From contig NZ_JAKGAK010000023.1 of the NCBI RefSeq assembly GCF_023061185.1, forward strand, positions 1-47,915: a DNA stretch of 47,915 bases, in the 5' to 3' direction. A program made the translations under genes and the position numbers. Below the pieces are notes generated by a model, which had not been told where the DNA came from, ran no database searches, and worked only from the letters and a program-made list of their open reading frames with translations. Of the stretch, positions 29,135-38,175 are shown one piece after another; positions within the stretch are counted from its first letter, which is position 1, and each line of letters opens with the position of its first letter. This DNA comes from Chromohalobacter beijerinckii. Lineage in GTDB: Bacteria; Pseudomonadota; Gammaproteobacteria; Pseudomonadales; Halomonadaceae.

Positions 29135-30245
29135 GAAGCATCCTCTGCCCGTCCGTCCCGCGCATATTTGTGTACTACGACTGTCCGCGCTGGGCGATGT
29201 CTGCAACCTCGTCCCAACCATTCGCGTGCTGCAGCGCCTATGGCCCGATGCTCGCATCACCTGGATCATCGGCAAGGGGGAGCACAGTCTACTGGCCGGT
29301 CTATCAGGGGTCGAGTTCATCGTCTATGACAAGGCCTCGGGTTGGGCCGGCATGCGCGAGATCTGGCGTCAGTTGGGCGACACGCGCTTCGATGTGCTGC
29401 TCCACATGCAACAGGCGCTGCGCGCCAGTGTGCTTTCTCTGGGCCTCAAAGCGGACCTGCGTATCGGGTACGACAAGGCGCGGGCCAAGGATTGGCAGCA
29501 CTGGTTCACTCACCGTCAGCTGGCGCCGCATGCTCACGCGCATGTGCTTGAATCGTTTCTCGACTTCGCACGCCTGCTGGGCGGCGAAGAACGCGTCGAT
29601 GCCGAGCCACTGCGCTGGGACCTCGCGATCCCCGACAGCGCCTACCAGGAAGCCGCTCGTGTCACCGGCGAGGCGCCTTACGTGGTGATCAGCCCCTGCG
29701 CCAATCCGCGCCTGCGCAATTTCCGCAACTGGTCTGCCGAGGGCTATGCGGCAGTGATCGCGCATGCCTGGGAAGAGCACGGCCTGCGCACGGTGATGAC
29801 CGGGGGCAACAGCGCCCAGGAGCAGGAAATGGGCGCGCGCATTCGCGCCCTGTGCGCGGAAGGGGCGGTCATCGATGCCATCGGCGGCACTTCGCTCAAG
29901 GGGCTGCTGGCGATGCTCGACCGCGCGCGCATGGTGATCGCCCCCGACTCCGGGCCGGTGCACATGGCCAACGCCCTGCGCACGCCTACGCTGGGGCTTT
30001 TCGCCACCACCAATCCCGATCGCGCGGCGCCCTATTGCTGGCGGCGTTTCGTGGTCGACCGTTATCCCGATGCCGTGCGTCGTTATCTGCACAAGTCACC
30101 GGAGGCCATCCCGTGGGGCACGCGCGTGCGGCACCCCGACGCCATGAGTCTGATCCGTGCCGACGACGTCATCGCCCAATTCGATGCCTTGCTGGATGCC
30201 ACGCCGTCCGCTTCGCCCCGCTCGGAGCCCGACCATGAAACTTGA
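29133..30245 (+). CDS. Glycosyltransferase family 9, probable heptosyltransferase (WaaC-like)
   Basis: A 370-residue GT9 enzyme. It opens [22 protein letters not shown], with [24 protein letters not shown] in the second domain and the donor motif [21 protein letters not shown]. It is likely the heptosyltransferase that adds the first heptose to Kdo, since waaF is elsewhere in the window. I chose ATG 29133 by N-terminal alignment to the family; no strong ribosome site precedes it, and an upstream ATG at 29079 exists. It overlaps hldE by 11 bp and heads GT9-hldE-waaA. Confidence 0.82.
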   Translation: MKHPLPVRPAHICVLRLSALGDVCNLVPTIRVLQRLWPDARITWIIGKGEHSLLAGLSGVEFIVYDKASGWAGMREIWRQLGDTRFDVLLHMQQALRASVLSLGLKADLRIGYDKARAKDWQHWFTHRQLAPHAHAHVLESFLDFARLLGGEERVDAEPLRWDLAIPDSAYQEAARVTGEAPYVVISPCANPRLRNFRNWSAEGYAAVIAHAWEEHGLRTVMTGGNSAQEQEMGARIRALCAEGAVIDAIGGTSLKGLLAMLDRARMVIAPDSGPVHMANALRTPTLGLFATTNPDRAAPYCWRRFVVDRYPDAVRRYLHKSPEAIPWGTRVRHPDAMSLIRADDVIAQFDALLDATPSASPRSEPDHET

Positions 30246-31665
30246 TCTGACCGTTCTCGAACAGGCCCGCCTGCTGGTGGTGGGCGACGTCATGCTCGAC
30301 CGTTATTGGCATGGCGGCACCTCACGTATCTCACCGGAAGCGCCGGTGCCGGTGGTCAAGGTCGGTGAATCGGAAGACCGCCCCGGCGGCGCCGCCAACG
30401 TGGCGCTCAATATCGCCGCGTTGGGCGCGCACGCCGCGCTGGCGGGCGTGGTCGGTGAGGATGACAATGCCGCCTTGCTCAAGGCGAGTCTTGAAGCTTC
30501 TGATGTAAGTACTCACTTTCATCATAGCCCCGAGATTCCAACGATCACCAAGCTACGTGTGATGAGCCGCAACCAGCAGTTGCTGCGTCTCGACTTCGAG
30601 GAATCGCTGTGGGAGATCGACACCCAGGGCCTGACCGAGCGCGTTGAGGCGGCGCTGCCCGACGCCGACGTCGTGATTCTCTCCGACTACGGCAAGGGCA
30701 GCCTCAACCGCGTCGAAGCGTTGATCGCCATCGCGCGTCAGGCAGGTAAGCGCGTGCTGGTCGACCCCAAGGGGCATGCTTTCGATAAGTACCGCGGGGC
30801 GAGCATCATCACCCCCAACCTGGGCGAGTTCGAAGCGGTGGTGGGGCCATGCCCCGACGATGCCACGCTCGCCGAGAAGGGCGAGCAGCTACGCGCCGAC
30901 TTGCAGCTCGAGGCGCTGCTGGTCACGCGCAGCGAGAAGGGCATGACGTTGATCCGCGAGGGCCACGCGCCGCTGCATCTGCCGACGCATGCGCGCGAGG
31001 TCTTCGATGTCACCGGCGCCGGGGATACCGTCATCGGCGTACTCGGATTGGCGTTGGCGGCGGGGCACGGCTATCCCGAAGCGATCATGCTTGCCAACCT
31101 GGCGGCGGGGCTGGTGGTGGCCAAGCCGGGTACCGCGACGCTGTCCATCGCCGAGCTTTACACGGCGCTGCATGGCGACAAGCTAGCCGAATTCGGCCCC
31201 ATCGAAGAAAGCGCATTGGTCGACGCTGTGCGTGCGGCCAAGCTGCGTGGCGAGCGCGTGGTGATGACCAACGGCTGCTTCGACATCCTGCATGCCGGCC
31301 ACGTGGCGTATCTCGAGCAGGCCAAACGCCTGGGCGACCGGCTGATCGTGGCCGTCAACGATGACGCCTCCGTGGCGCGCCTCAAGGGCCCCAAGCGGCC
31401 GATCAACGCCCTCGAGCGCCGCATGCAGGTGCTGGCGGGCTTGAGCGCGGTAGATTGGGTGGTGCCTTTCGCCGAGGAAACCCCGGCACGCCTGATCGCC
31501 GAGGTACTGCCCGATGTGCTGGTCAAGGGCGGCGACTATCGCCCCGAAGACATCGCCGGCGGCGAGGCGGTCATCGCCGATGGCGGCGAGGTTCGGGTGC
31601 TCAACTTCGAGGATGGCGTCTCCACCACCGCCATGATCGGCACCATTCTCGACCGGGAAGGCTAA
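30235..31665 (+). CDS. hldE: Bifunctional heptose-7-phosphate kinase / heptose-1-phosphate adenylyltransferase
   Basis: Carries two steps of ADP-heptose synthesis. The 476-residue protein has an N-terminal ribokinase-type domain ([33 protein letters not shown], catalytic [11 protein letters not shown]) and a C-terminal nucleotidyltransferase domain from about residue 335. The latter carries [13 protein letters not shown] (HxGH near 350) and the [11 protein letters not shown] region. ATG 30235 overlaps the GT9 gene by 11 bp. With GmhB and HldD in this window only GmhA is missing from the pathway. Confidence 0.98.
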   Translation: MKLDLTVLEQARLLVVGDVMLDRYWHGGTSRISPEAPVPVVKVGESEDRPGGAANVALNIAALGAHAALAGVVGEDDNAALLKASLEASDVSTHFHHSPEIPTITKLRVMSRNQQLLRLDFEESLWEIDTQGLTERVEAALPDADVVILSDYGKGSLNRVEALIAIARQAGKRVLVDPKGHAFDKYRGASIITPNLGEFEAVVGPCPDDATLAEKGEQLRADLQLEALLVTRSEKGMTLIREGHAPLHLPTHAREVFDVTGAGDTVIGVLGLALAAGHGYPEAIMLANLAAGLVVAKPGTATLSIAELYTALHGDKLAEFGPIEESALVDAVRAAKLRGERVVMTNGCFDILHAGHVAYLEQAKRLGDRLIVAVNDDASVARLKGPKRPINALERRMQVLAGLSAVDWVVPFAEETPARLIAEVLPDVLVKGGDYRPEDIAGGEAVIADGGEVRVLNFEDGVSTTAMIGTILDREG

Positions 31666-31671
31666 GGCGCG

Positions 31672-32973
31672 ATGCTCACGCCCCGTCTCGCGCGCGGCCT
31701 TTACAGCGCGCTGTTGTATCTGCTCTCACCGCTGATCTGGTGGCGGGTATGGCGTGAGCATGCGCTCACTAACAAGCGTGCGGAACGGTTGGGGCTAATC
31801 GCCGACGCGACGGACGGCACGCCGACGATCTGGCTGCATGCCGCTTCGGTCGGCGAGGTGCTGGCGGCACGGCCCTTGATCGAGGCTCTGGCGCGGCGTC
31901 ATGCCGACCACCGTCTGGTGGTCACCACCATGACCGCGACCGGTGCCGAGCGCGTACGGGCGCTGTTTCCCGTCGAGCGCTATGCGCTGACGCATTACTT
32001 CCTGCCGCTGGACTTCCCGGGCGCGGCGCGGCGTTTCGTGAAGCGCTTGCGACCGCGTCTGGCGATCATCGTCGAGACCGAGCTGTGGCCCAACCTGCTG
32101 GCAGCGTGCGAACGGCAGCACGTGCCCGTGGTGGTCGCCAACGCTCGGCTCTCGGATAAGGCTTTCAAGGGCTATCGCAAGGTGGCGCCATTGCTGCGTG
32201 GCGCACTGGGCGCGGTGAGTTGGCTGGCGGCCAAGTCATCGGCGGATCTCGAACGCTTCACGGCACTGGGATTGGCCGGTGAGCGTGGCGACGTCGTCGG
32301 CTCGATCAAGTTCGATCTACCCATCAATGCCGAATTGCGCGATGAGGGTGAGCGATTACATACCCAGTGGGGGGCGCGGTTCGTATGGGTGGCAGGCTCG
32401 ACCCATGAGGGCGAAGACGAGCAAGTACTGGCCGCGCATGCCCGCCTGCGACGCACGCATCCCCAAGCCTTGCTGGTGTTGGTGCCGCGCCATCCGCAGC
32501 GCTTCTCGGCGGTGGCCGAACTCTGCGAGGCACGCGGCGAGTGCCTCGCACGGCGTTCGCAAGGTGAAACGCCCAGCGCCGAGACGAGCGTCCTGCTGGG
32601 CGACACCATGGGCGAGCTGATGCGCTTTTACGCCGCGGCGGACGCCGCCTTCGTGGGTGGCAGCCTGGTGCCCATCGGGGGGCACAACCTGCTCGAGCCC
32701 GCCGCGCTCGGCGTGCCGGTACTCACCGGGCCGCATCTGGAAAACTTTCAGGACATCGCCGAGACCCTGCGCGAGGCCCAGGCACTGTGCGAGATCGACG
32801 CTGCCGAGGCCTTGGGCGACGCCCTGGCGACCCTCGCCGACGACCCCGAGCAGCGCCGCCGGCTAGGCGCCGCCGGCGAAGCGGTGTTGGCCGCCAATCG
32901 CGGCGCCTTGGAAAAGACGCTGGAAGGTATCGCGGCGCGTCTGCCGGCGGATGTACACGCTCAGGGCGTATAG
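31672..32973 (+). CDS. waaA: Kdo transferase WaaA (KdtA)
   Basis: Inner-membrane enzyme that transfers Kdo from CMP-Kdo to lipid A precursor. The 433-residue GT30 protein has an N-terminal membrane anchor (about 8-25), then [12 protein letters not shown] (catalytic Glu region). These are followed by [31 protein letters not shown] and [29 protein letters not shown]. It starts 6 bp after hldE. Its last 13 bp overlap the convergent rpiA. The presence of kdkA suggests a single phosphorylated Kdo, but mono- versus bifunctionality cannot be read from sequence. Confidence 0.97.
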   Translation: MLTPRLARGLYSALLYLLSPLIWWRVWREHALTNKRAERLGLIADATDGTPTIWLHAASVGEVLAARPLIEALARRHADHRLVVTTMTATGAERVRALFPVERYALTHYFLPLDFPGAARRFVKRLRPRLAIIVETELWPNLLAACERQHVPVVVANARLSDKAFKGYRKVAPLLRGALGAVSWLAAKSSADLERFTALGLAGERGDVVGSIKFDLPINAELRDEGERLHTQWGARFVWVAGSTHEGEDEQVLAAHARLRRTHPQALLVLVPRHPQRFSAVAELCEARGECLARRSQGETPSAETSVLLGDTMGELMRFYAAADAAFVGGSLVPIGGHNLLEPAALGVPVLTGPHLENFQDIAETLREAQALCEIDAAEALGDALATLADDPEQRRRLGAAGEAVLAANRGALEKTLEGIAARLPADVHAQGV

Positions 32974-33632
32974 CGCTCGACACCCTCATTCGTTCCCAAC
33001 AGCAGCACATCGGCGCCGCGCTGGGCGAAGAGCCCGTTGGTGACTACGCCGACGATATTGTTGAGGCGCTGCTCCATGGCCTTGGGGTCCTCGAACAGGC
33101 ATTCGTATCCGTCGAGGATCTGGTTGCCGTTGTCGGTGACCACACCGTCGCGGTAGACCGGTGTGATGCCCAGCTTGACCATCTCCCGCGCCACATAGGA
33201 GCGCGCCATGGGAATCACCTCGATGGGCAGCGGGAAGCCGCCGAGTACGTCGACGTGCTTGGAGGCGTCGGCGATGCACACGAAACGCTCGGCGCAGGCC
33301 GCGACGATCTTCTCGCGCGTCAGCGCCGCGCCGCCGCCCTTGATCATATTGAAGTGCGCATCGATCTCGTCGGCGCCGTCGACATAAACCGGCACCGTGC
33401 CCACGTGGTTGAGTTCGAAGACATCGATGCCGTGGCCTCGCAGACGTTCGGCCGTGGCGTCCGAGCTTGCCACTGCGCCTTGGAAGTCGTGCTTGTGCTC
33501 GGCCAGCAGGTCGACGAAGAAATTGGCGGTGGAGCCGGTGCCCACGCCGATGATGGTGTCGCGGCCGAGCAAGGGCTTGATATCCTCGATGGCGGCGGCA
33601 GCCACCGCGCGCTTGAGTTCGTCTTGGGTCAT
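32961..33632 (-). CDS. rpiA: Ribose-5-phosphate isomerase A
   Basis: Interconverts ribose-5-phosphate and ribulose-5-phosphate in the pentose phosphate pathway. The 223-residue protein has the phosphate-binding [16 protein letters not shown], the catalytic [25 protein letters not shown] stretch, and the C-terminal [19 protein letters not shown]. Its 3' end overlaps waaA by 13 bp tail-to-tail. Upstream lies a repeat-rich segment of about 110 bp. Length is normal. Confidence 0.98.
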   Translation of the reverse strand: MTQDELKRAVAAAAIEDIKPLLGRDTIIGVGTGSTANFFVDLLAEHKHDFQGAVASSDATAERLRGHGIDVFELNHVGTVPVYVDGADEIDAHFNMIKGGGAALTREKIVAACAERFVCIADASKHVDVLGGFPLPIEVIPMARSYVAREMVKLGITPVYRDGVVTDNGNQILDGYECLFEDPKAMEQRLNNIVGVVTNGLFAQRGADVLLLGTNEGVERYTP

Positions 33633-33702
33633 GGTGCGTCCGTATGGGCGTTCGTATCGCGTCGTAAGACGTCTGTGTAAACGTTCATATCAGCGTTCGT
33701 AG

Positions 33703-33739
33703 AAACGCTCTTGTAAATTCGTATAAACGCTCTTGTAAA
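33703..33739. repeat. 15-bp direct repeat (22-bp period) upstream of rpiA
   Basis: AAACGCTCTTGTAAA occurs at 33703-33717 and again at 33725-33739. Weaker related pieces (GCGTTCGTA-like) lie at 33640-33700. The repeats stand between the divergent rpiA and ilvA starts. Confidence 0.8.
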
Positions 33740-33921
33740 AGAGTATCGGCGAAATCCGTGCCCATTATAGAGCTTATCCGCGCCGCATAAGAGACATGAC
33801 GGCACGCGCGGGACTGGACGCTATACCGCGCCCTCTGCTAACAATGGAAGTTTGCTACCGGTTGGCCGCCCCATGGCGCCGGTTTCACAATGAGACGCGC
33901 GATTTCGCAGGACACACCAGA

Positions 33922-35436
33922 ATGCTAGAAGAGACCGTCAAGAAAATCCTCCAGGCACGCGTATACGAAGCGGCCCGGGAAACACCGATATCCCCTGCTC
34001 CCCTCCTTTCCCGCCGTCTCAACAACACGATTTTGATCAAGCGTGAGGACCTGCAGCCGGTCTACTCCTTCAAGATTCGCGGCGCCTACAACAAGATGGC
34101 CCAGCTCAGCGAAGAGCAAAAGGCCAAGGGCGTGATCGCTGCCTCCGCCGGCAACCATGCCCAGGGCCTGGCCATGGCCGCCAAGCAGATGGGCGTCAAG
34201 GCGATCATCGTCATGCCGCGCATCACACCGGAGATCAAGGTTCAGGCGGTACGCGCCCGAGGGGCCAAGGTCGTGCTCAAGGGCGATGCCTTCGGCGAGG
34301 CATTGGCGCATGCACGCGAACTGATCGACGCGCATGGCTATACCTACATTCCACCGTTCGACGACAACGATGTGATCGCCGGCCAGGGAACGGTGGGCAT
34401 GGAAATCCTGCGTCAGCATAGCGGGCAGTTGGATGCGATCTTCGTCCCCGTCGGCGGTGGCGGCCTGCTCGCCGGCGTGGTGGCCTATATCAAGTACCTG
34501 CGCCCCGAAATCAAGGTTTACGGGGTCGAGGCGGAAGACTCGGCCTGCCTCAAGGCGGCCATGGAAGCCAACGAGCGCGTTACCCTCGACCAGGTCGGCG
34601 TGTTCGCCGAGGGCGTCGCCGTGGCGCAGATTGGCGAGGCACCGTTCGAGATCCTGCGCCACTGGATCGACGGTGTGGTCACGGTCACTACCGACGAGAT
34701 ATGCGCGGCAGTCAAGGATATCTTCGAGGACACGCGCGCTGTTGCCGAGACCTCCGGCGCGTTGTCACTGGCCGGGCTCAAGAAGTATATCCAGCAAGAG
34801 CGCGTCGATGGCCAGACGCTGCTGTGCATCAACTCGGGCGCCAATACCAATTTCGACCGCTTGCAGCACATCGCCGAGCGCACTGAGCTGGGCGAACAGC
34901 GCGAGGCGATCCTCGCGGTGACGATCCCCGAGCGCCCCGGCAGCTTCAAGAAGTTCTGCAAGACCATCGGCAAGCGCATGGTCACCGAGTTCAACTATCG
35001 CTACGCCGATCCCGAGCAGGCGCATATCTTCGTCGGGGTGCAGGTCAAGCCGGGCGGCGATGATCGCCAGGCGGTGATCGACAAGCTGCGCGAGGCCGAT
35101 TACCCGGTGGAGGATCTCACCGATAACGAGCTGGCCAAACTGCACATTCGCCATCTCGGCGGCGGACGTCCCAAGGAACACTTCAGCGAGGAAGTCTATC
35201 GCTTCGAGTTTCCCGAGCGCCCCGGTGCGTTGATGAACTTCCTGACCCATTTGCCCGCCGATTGGAACATCTCGCTGTTTCACTATCGCAATCACGGTGC
35301 GGCGTATGGCCGGGTCCTGGTGGGCATGCAGATTCCCAACGGCGACCGTGCACATGTCGAGGAACACTTCGAGCGGATCGGTTATCGCTACTGGAAAGAA
35401 TCCGACAATCCCGCTTATCGCCTGTTCATGGCGTGA
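33922..35436 (+). CDS. ilvA: Threonine ammonia-lyase (threonine deaminase), biosynthetic
   Basis: First step of isoleucine synthesis: threonine to 2-oxobutanoate. The 504-residue protein has the PLP domain with Lys51 in YSFKIRGAYNK, ASAGNHAQG, and the phosphate-binding GGGGLLAG. Two ACT-like regulatory domains follow (about 325-410 and 420-504), which mediate isoleucine inhibition. Length marks it as the biosynthetic form rather than the short catabolic TdcB. ATG 33922 is preferred; the frame is open back to 33796 without supporting signals. A hairpin follows at 35444-35462. Confidence 0.97.
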   Translation: MLEETVKKILQARVYEAARETPISPAPLLSRRLNNTILIKREDLQPVYSFKIRGAYNKMAQLSEEQKAKGVIAASAGNHAQGLAMAAKQMGVKAIIVMPRITPEIKVQAVRARGAKVVLKGDAFGEALAHARELIDAHGYTYIPPFDDNDVIAGQGTVGMEILRQHSGQLDAIFVPVGGGGLLAGVVAYIKYLRPEIKVYGVEAEDSACLKAAMEANERVTLDQVGVFAEGVAVAQIGEAPFEILRHWIDGVVTVTTDEICAAVKDIFEDTRAVAETSGALSLAGLKKYIQQERVDGQTLLCINSGANTNFDRLQHIAERTELGEQREAILAVTIPERPGSFKKFCKTIGKRMVTEFNYRYADPEQAHIFVGVQVKPGGDDRQAVIDKLREADYPVEDLTDNELAKLHIRHLGGGRPKEHFSEEVYRFEFPERPGALMNFLTHLPADWNISLFHYRNHGAAYGRVLVGMQIPNGDRAHVEEHFERIGYRYWKESDNPAYRLFMA

Positions 35437-35443
35437 ACCGTCC

Positions 35444-35462
35444 GGCGCCATGCCATGGCGCC
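35444..35462 (+). terminator. Hairpin after ilvA
   Basis: GGCGCCA (35444-35450) pairs with TGGCGCC (35456-35462) around a 5-base loop, 7 bp after the ilvA stop. No clear T-run follows, so this may be a weak or Rho-assisted end. Confidence 0.4.
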
Positions 35463-35582
35463 TTCATAGGCTCTGGTTATGAGAATCTGTATTCCCATAG
35501 GTTCTCATGACAGTAATATCACGAGTGTCAAATAAAAACATCGTTCGTTAACCAAACGTTTCATTCTTGTGCCCGAGGCCCG

Positions 35583-35611
35583 TTGTCAACCCCGATAGCT
35601 GGGCCTATAGT
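35583..35611 (+). promoter_or_regulatory. Strong sigma-70 promoter for the small membrane protein
   Basis: TTGTCA (35583-35588) and TATAGT (35606-35611) are separated by exactly 17 bp; each hexamer differs from consensus at one position. Transcription would start about 45 bp before the small gene at 35663. Confidence 0.7.
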
Positions 35612-35662
35612 CGTAAGCGTTATTTGGGGTGCTATAAAAAACAGTCCTTTACGGAGCAGGAA

Positions 35663-35758
35663 ATGAAACGCAAGCCTGATCTAGTCATGGCTTTAGTAAT
35701 GTTGTTTGGCTTGGGTGTCGTGGCGACGGGTTACGCACAGACATTGATGGGCACTTGA
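35663..35758 (+). CDS. Small single-span membrane protein, 31 residues, function unknown
   Basis: I do not recognise this gene. The frame encodes a basic N terminus (MKRKPD), one hydrophobic segment (about residues 7-25, LVMALVMLFGLGVVATGYA) and a short polar tail. Support for it being real: a GGAGCAGG ribosome site 4 bp before the ATG and a near-consensus promoter 50 bp upstream. Its topology would be single-pass with the N terminus inside. It stands alone between ilvA and the MITE-like element. The frame runs back to 35567, but the internal ATG has the ribosome site. Confidence 0.65.
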   Translation: MKRKPDLVMALVMLFGLGVVATGYAQTLMGT

Positions 35759-35799
35759 TGTACGCCCCGGTATCTGGACGTATCCGTCGGTCGTCTTGA

Positions 35800-35941
35800 A
35801 GAGGGTGTGTACAAAACAGGCGAGCGAAGTCAAGACAAGGCAAAATCGGGTGAAAACACGGAGTTTACGTGGGGTAAATGAGTATTTTGAGGCCGATTTT
35901 AACGCCGGATTGTCGAGCGCAGTCCTTTTGTAAACCCCTCT
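35800..35941. mobile_element. 142-bp palindromic MITE-like element
   Basis: The ends are imperfect inverted repeats (AGAGGGTGTGTACAAAA at 35800-35816; TTTTGTAAACCCCTCT at 35926-35941). Further nested pairs lie inside: AAAATCGG (35842-35849) with CCGATTTT (35893-35900), and TTTAC (35864-35868) with GTAAA (35874-35878) at the centre. The whole can fold into one long hairpin. There is no coding capacity and no clear target-site duplication. I recall similar intergenic repeats from Halomonadaceae, but cannot verify that here. Confidence 0.75.
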
Positions 35942-35972
35942 GAACGTCCGAGTGCTTGCATAGCCCGCCGAG

Positions 35973-36002
35973 CGGCCGACGATGGTTCTCCATCGTCGGC
36001 CG
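35973..36002 (-). terminator. Strong hairpin downstream of ygfA
   Basis: A perfect 13-bp stem, CGGCCGACGATGG (35973-35985) with its complement (35990-36002), closes on a 4-base loop, 7 bp after the ygfA stop. No T-run is visible on the minus strand, so it may act as a 3' barrier rather than a classic terminator. Confidence 0.55.
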
Positions 36003-36008
36003 CTTGCG

Positions 36009-36626
36009 TTACGGGCGTACGGTGCGGGCGTCGCTGACGATGGCGTCGAGGGGCACGTCCCAGTCCGCGATGGGCAGTTGCTCGACGTACTGACAGTCGT
36101 GGGCAAGGCCGATCAGGCACGGGTGCGGGCGGCGCAGGCGACGAAAGGCGAAGGTGCGGTCGTAGAAGCCGCCGCCCATACCCAGTCGATTGCCTTGGGT
36201 ATCGAACCCGACCAGCGGCATGAGTACCAGATCCAGCGCCCAGGCGGGCAGGCGCCGTGCGCGATGCGCGCCATGGCGCGTGCTCGGCTCCGAGATGGAA
36301 AAGCGATTGGTACGCATGGGCGTCTTCGCGTGGTAATGCACGAACCATAGGCGATTGTCGGACAGCGGGCGCAACACCGGGAGATATAGCCGGACGCCGC
36401 GGCGTCGGAACCATGCGATCAGCGGTGTCGGGTCGATCTCGCCGTCGTTGGGCAGATAGAGCGCAACGCGGCGCGCGCGTTTGACCTCTGGCAACTGGCG
36501 CAGGCGGCGGCATAGTGCATAGGCGGCCTGACGGCGCTGGGACGCGGAAAGTCGGCGTCGACGCCGGCGCAATTCGCGGCGTAGGCGGCGTCGATCGGAT
36601 AGTTCGAGAGGGGGATCGTGCGTCAT
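36009..36626 (-). CDS. ygfA: 5-formyltetrahydrofolate cyclo-ligase
   Basis: Converts 5-formyl-THF to 5,10-methenyl-THF using ATP, recycling folate. The 205-residue protein has an Arg-rich N terminus (RRRLRRELRRRRRRLSASQR), ALYLPNDGEIDPTPLI, and the family's phosphate-binding MGGGFYDRTFAF preceded by LMPLVGFDTQGNRLG. It lies directly after the 6S RNA gene on the same strand, as in E. coli, where the two are co-transcribed and ygfA is growth-phase regulated. The strand is unusually Arg-rich but the length is normal. Confidence 0.93.
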   Translation of the reverse strand: MTHDPPLELSDRRRLRRELRRRRRRLSASQRRQAAYALCRRLRQLPEVKRARRVALYLPNDGEIDPTPLIAWFRRRGVRLYLPVLRPLSDNRLWFVHYHAKTPMRTNRFSISEPSTRHGAHRARRLPAWALDLVLMPLVGFDTQGNRLGMGGGFYDRTFAFRRLRRPHPCLIGLAHDCQYVEQLPIADWDVPLDAIVSDARTVRP

Positions 36627-36635
36627 GTTCGGTGA

Positions 36636-36817
36636 GGTTCCCCAAAGTGCCGCTGTCGTTCTGGCCCTGAACCTAAAGGTTCAAGGTGGGTGGCCGCAGA
36701 CGAGTCATCAGGCTTTCCGTCGCACGGACATGCACACAGACCCGTCTAGCAATTGGCCCCCTGGTAATGCGCATAGGCTCGAGGGACTATAACGACTGGC
36801 GAACACTTCAGGGAACG
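36636..36817 (-). ncRNA. ssrS: 6S RNA
   Basis: 6S RNA mimics an open promoter and sequesters sigma-70 RNA polymerase in stationary phase. The minus-strand transcript begins near GTTCCCTGAAGTGTTCGCCAG and closes with CACTTTGGGGAACC, which pair as the terminal stem. The conserved 3' half CCACCTTGAACC-TTTAGGTTCAGGG matches what I recall of E. coli 6S RNA. The position zapA-ssrS-ygfA is the standard context. Ends are approximate (about 180 nt). Confidence 0.94.
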
Positions 36818-36822
36818 CCTCT

Positions 36823-36850
36823 ATCCTAGCAGAGACCGGGGCGCGGCCAA
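36823..36850 (-). promoter_or_regulatory. Promoter of 6S RNA
   Basis: On the minus strand TTGGCC (36850-36845) and TAGGAT (36828-36823) are separated by 16 bp. The -10 lies 6-7 bp before the predicted RNA 5' end. Confidence 0.5.
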
Positions 36851-36971
36851 AGCGTCAGGCCCTTTCCGTCTAGAGCCTTTTCTCGTGTAGCCCCGGTTCT
36901 TGTATAGAACCTTTTCCTGTATGGCTTCTAGTCGTAGCGAACCTAAGCGTTTGTCGAACCAGGCCTGAACG

Positions 36972-37289
36972 TTAGCTCGAGGATTTGTCGTCGGCGGCGG
37001 GCGCATCGGTCAAGGCGCGTTCCAGGCGTTCGCTAAGGCGTGACAAGCTGGACTCGCTCTCGCGCTGGGTATCGAGCGCTTCGAGGAGTTCATGCGTGAT
37101 GTTCAGCGCCGCCATGATGGCGATCTTCTCGGCGCCTTGCACCTTGCCCTGGGAATGGATGCCGTTCATGGCGCGGTCCAGATAGCGCGCCGCGCGCTTT
37201 AGCTCGTCTTCCTGGTCGGGCGGGCAAGCGATCACGTAGGGGCGTCCCAGCAACGTGATCTCGGTCGTCTGCCGCGAGGCGTCGTTCAT
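36972..37289 (-). CDS. zapA: Cell division protein ZapA
   Basis: A small FtsZ-binding protein that bundles protofilaments at the Z-ring. The 105-residue protein has the family opening EITLLGRPYVIACPPDQEDELKRAARYLDRAM and the GAEKIAIMAALNITHELL core. A C-terminal coiled coil (about 70-95) mediates dimerisation. ATG 37289 gives a normal length; the frame upstream to 37757 is antisense to ygfB. It diverges from ygfB across 211 bp and precedes 6S RNA by 150 bp with nothing else visible between. Confidence 0.95.
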   Translation of the reverse strand: MNDASRQTTEITLLGRPYVIACPPDQEDELKRAARYLDRAMNGIHSQGKVQGAEKIAIMAALNITHELLEALDTQRESESSLSRLSERLERALTDAPAADDKSSS

Positions 37290-37500
37290 GGATCGCTCCA
37301 GAGCGGGCCAAGGTCGGGCCCGATGCGGTAAGATGGAACCAAGTTTCCGCGTCATGCGCGGTGGAGGGAACGGCCTCGACGACCATGGCATCCTGCCCGT
37401 CGCGAGCCTACGTTCGCCGCCATGTAAGCCATTGATCACTATAAAGAGCCGCCCGGTCGCGGTCAACGCGGCCCGGTGGCCTGCAGCACAGGACCGCATC

Positions 37501-38106
37501 ATGTCCCTAATCGACGAACAACTCGATTTTTCACGTGTCGCCGACACCTTTCTCGCCCACGGCAGCATGCAGTCTCCGGCGTTTCTCGACGGCCGCTTGT
37601 GTGCACGCCTGGCGTTGGCCGACATCAGCGCCGATACCTGGCTCGAGGAAGTCTGCGCGACCCTGGGCGTCGACCAACCCAATAGCCGCGAAGATGGCGA
37701 AGTCCTGCTCGCCTGGCGGCGGCAGGCGTTGGACGCCCTGGCCGCGCCGGAGCTCAACTTCGAGCCGCTGCTGCCCGATGACCTGTTCTCCCTCGCCGAA
37801 CGCGCGCACGGCCTCCAGGAGTGGACTCAGGGCTTCCTGGAAGCCATCGTCGAGGCCGGCGGTCAGAGTGACGACTGGTCGTCGGCCTTGCGCGAAGTGC
37901 TCGAAGACCTTGGTTCGCTCGTCAACCTGGAAATCGAGCTCGAGGACAACGCCGAGAACGAAAACGACCTCTTCGCCTTGACCGAGCATGCCCGCATGGC
38001 CGCCATGCTGCTCTACACCGAGCAGCACCCCGGCCAGCCCCAGGTCGAGCACGTCGAGAATCCCGAGGGTGACGACGCCACCACGCCGCCGTCACAGACA
38101 CACTGA
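37501..38106 (+). CDS. ygfB: UPF0149 family protein YgfB
   Basis: A 201-residue acidic all-helical protein of the YgfB/YecA family. Its role is poorly defined; in Pseudomonas it has been linked to beta-lactam resistance control. Features are the opening FSRVADTFLAHGSMQSPAFLDGRLCARLAL, LPDDLFSLAERAHGLQEWTQGFLEAI, and the DLGSLVNLEIELEDNAENENDLFALTEHARM stretch. ATG 37501 begins the family N terminus. It heads the ygfB-pepP-ubiH-ubiI array, an arrangement shared with E. coli. Confidence 0.92.
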   Translation: MSLIDEQLDFSRVADTFLAHGSMQSPAFLDGRLCARLALADISADTWLEEVCATLGVDQPNSREDGEVLLAWRRQALDALAAPELNFEPLLPDDLFSLAERAHGLQEWTQGFLEAIVEAGGQSDDWSSALREVLEDLGSLVNLEIELEDNAENENDLFALTEHARMAAMLLYTEQHPGQPQVEHVENPEGDDATTPPSQTH

Positions 38107-38175
38107 TGAACCTTTTTGGTCGGGCGTGTGCCCGGCCATTCCCCTCTCCATCCTCCCGCCATCCGAGGAGTGCCC

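Noticed and set aside
32787-33680. 297-residue plus-strand frame across waaA end and rpiA
   Set aside because: It is antisense to rpiA, which has clear catalytic motifs.
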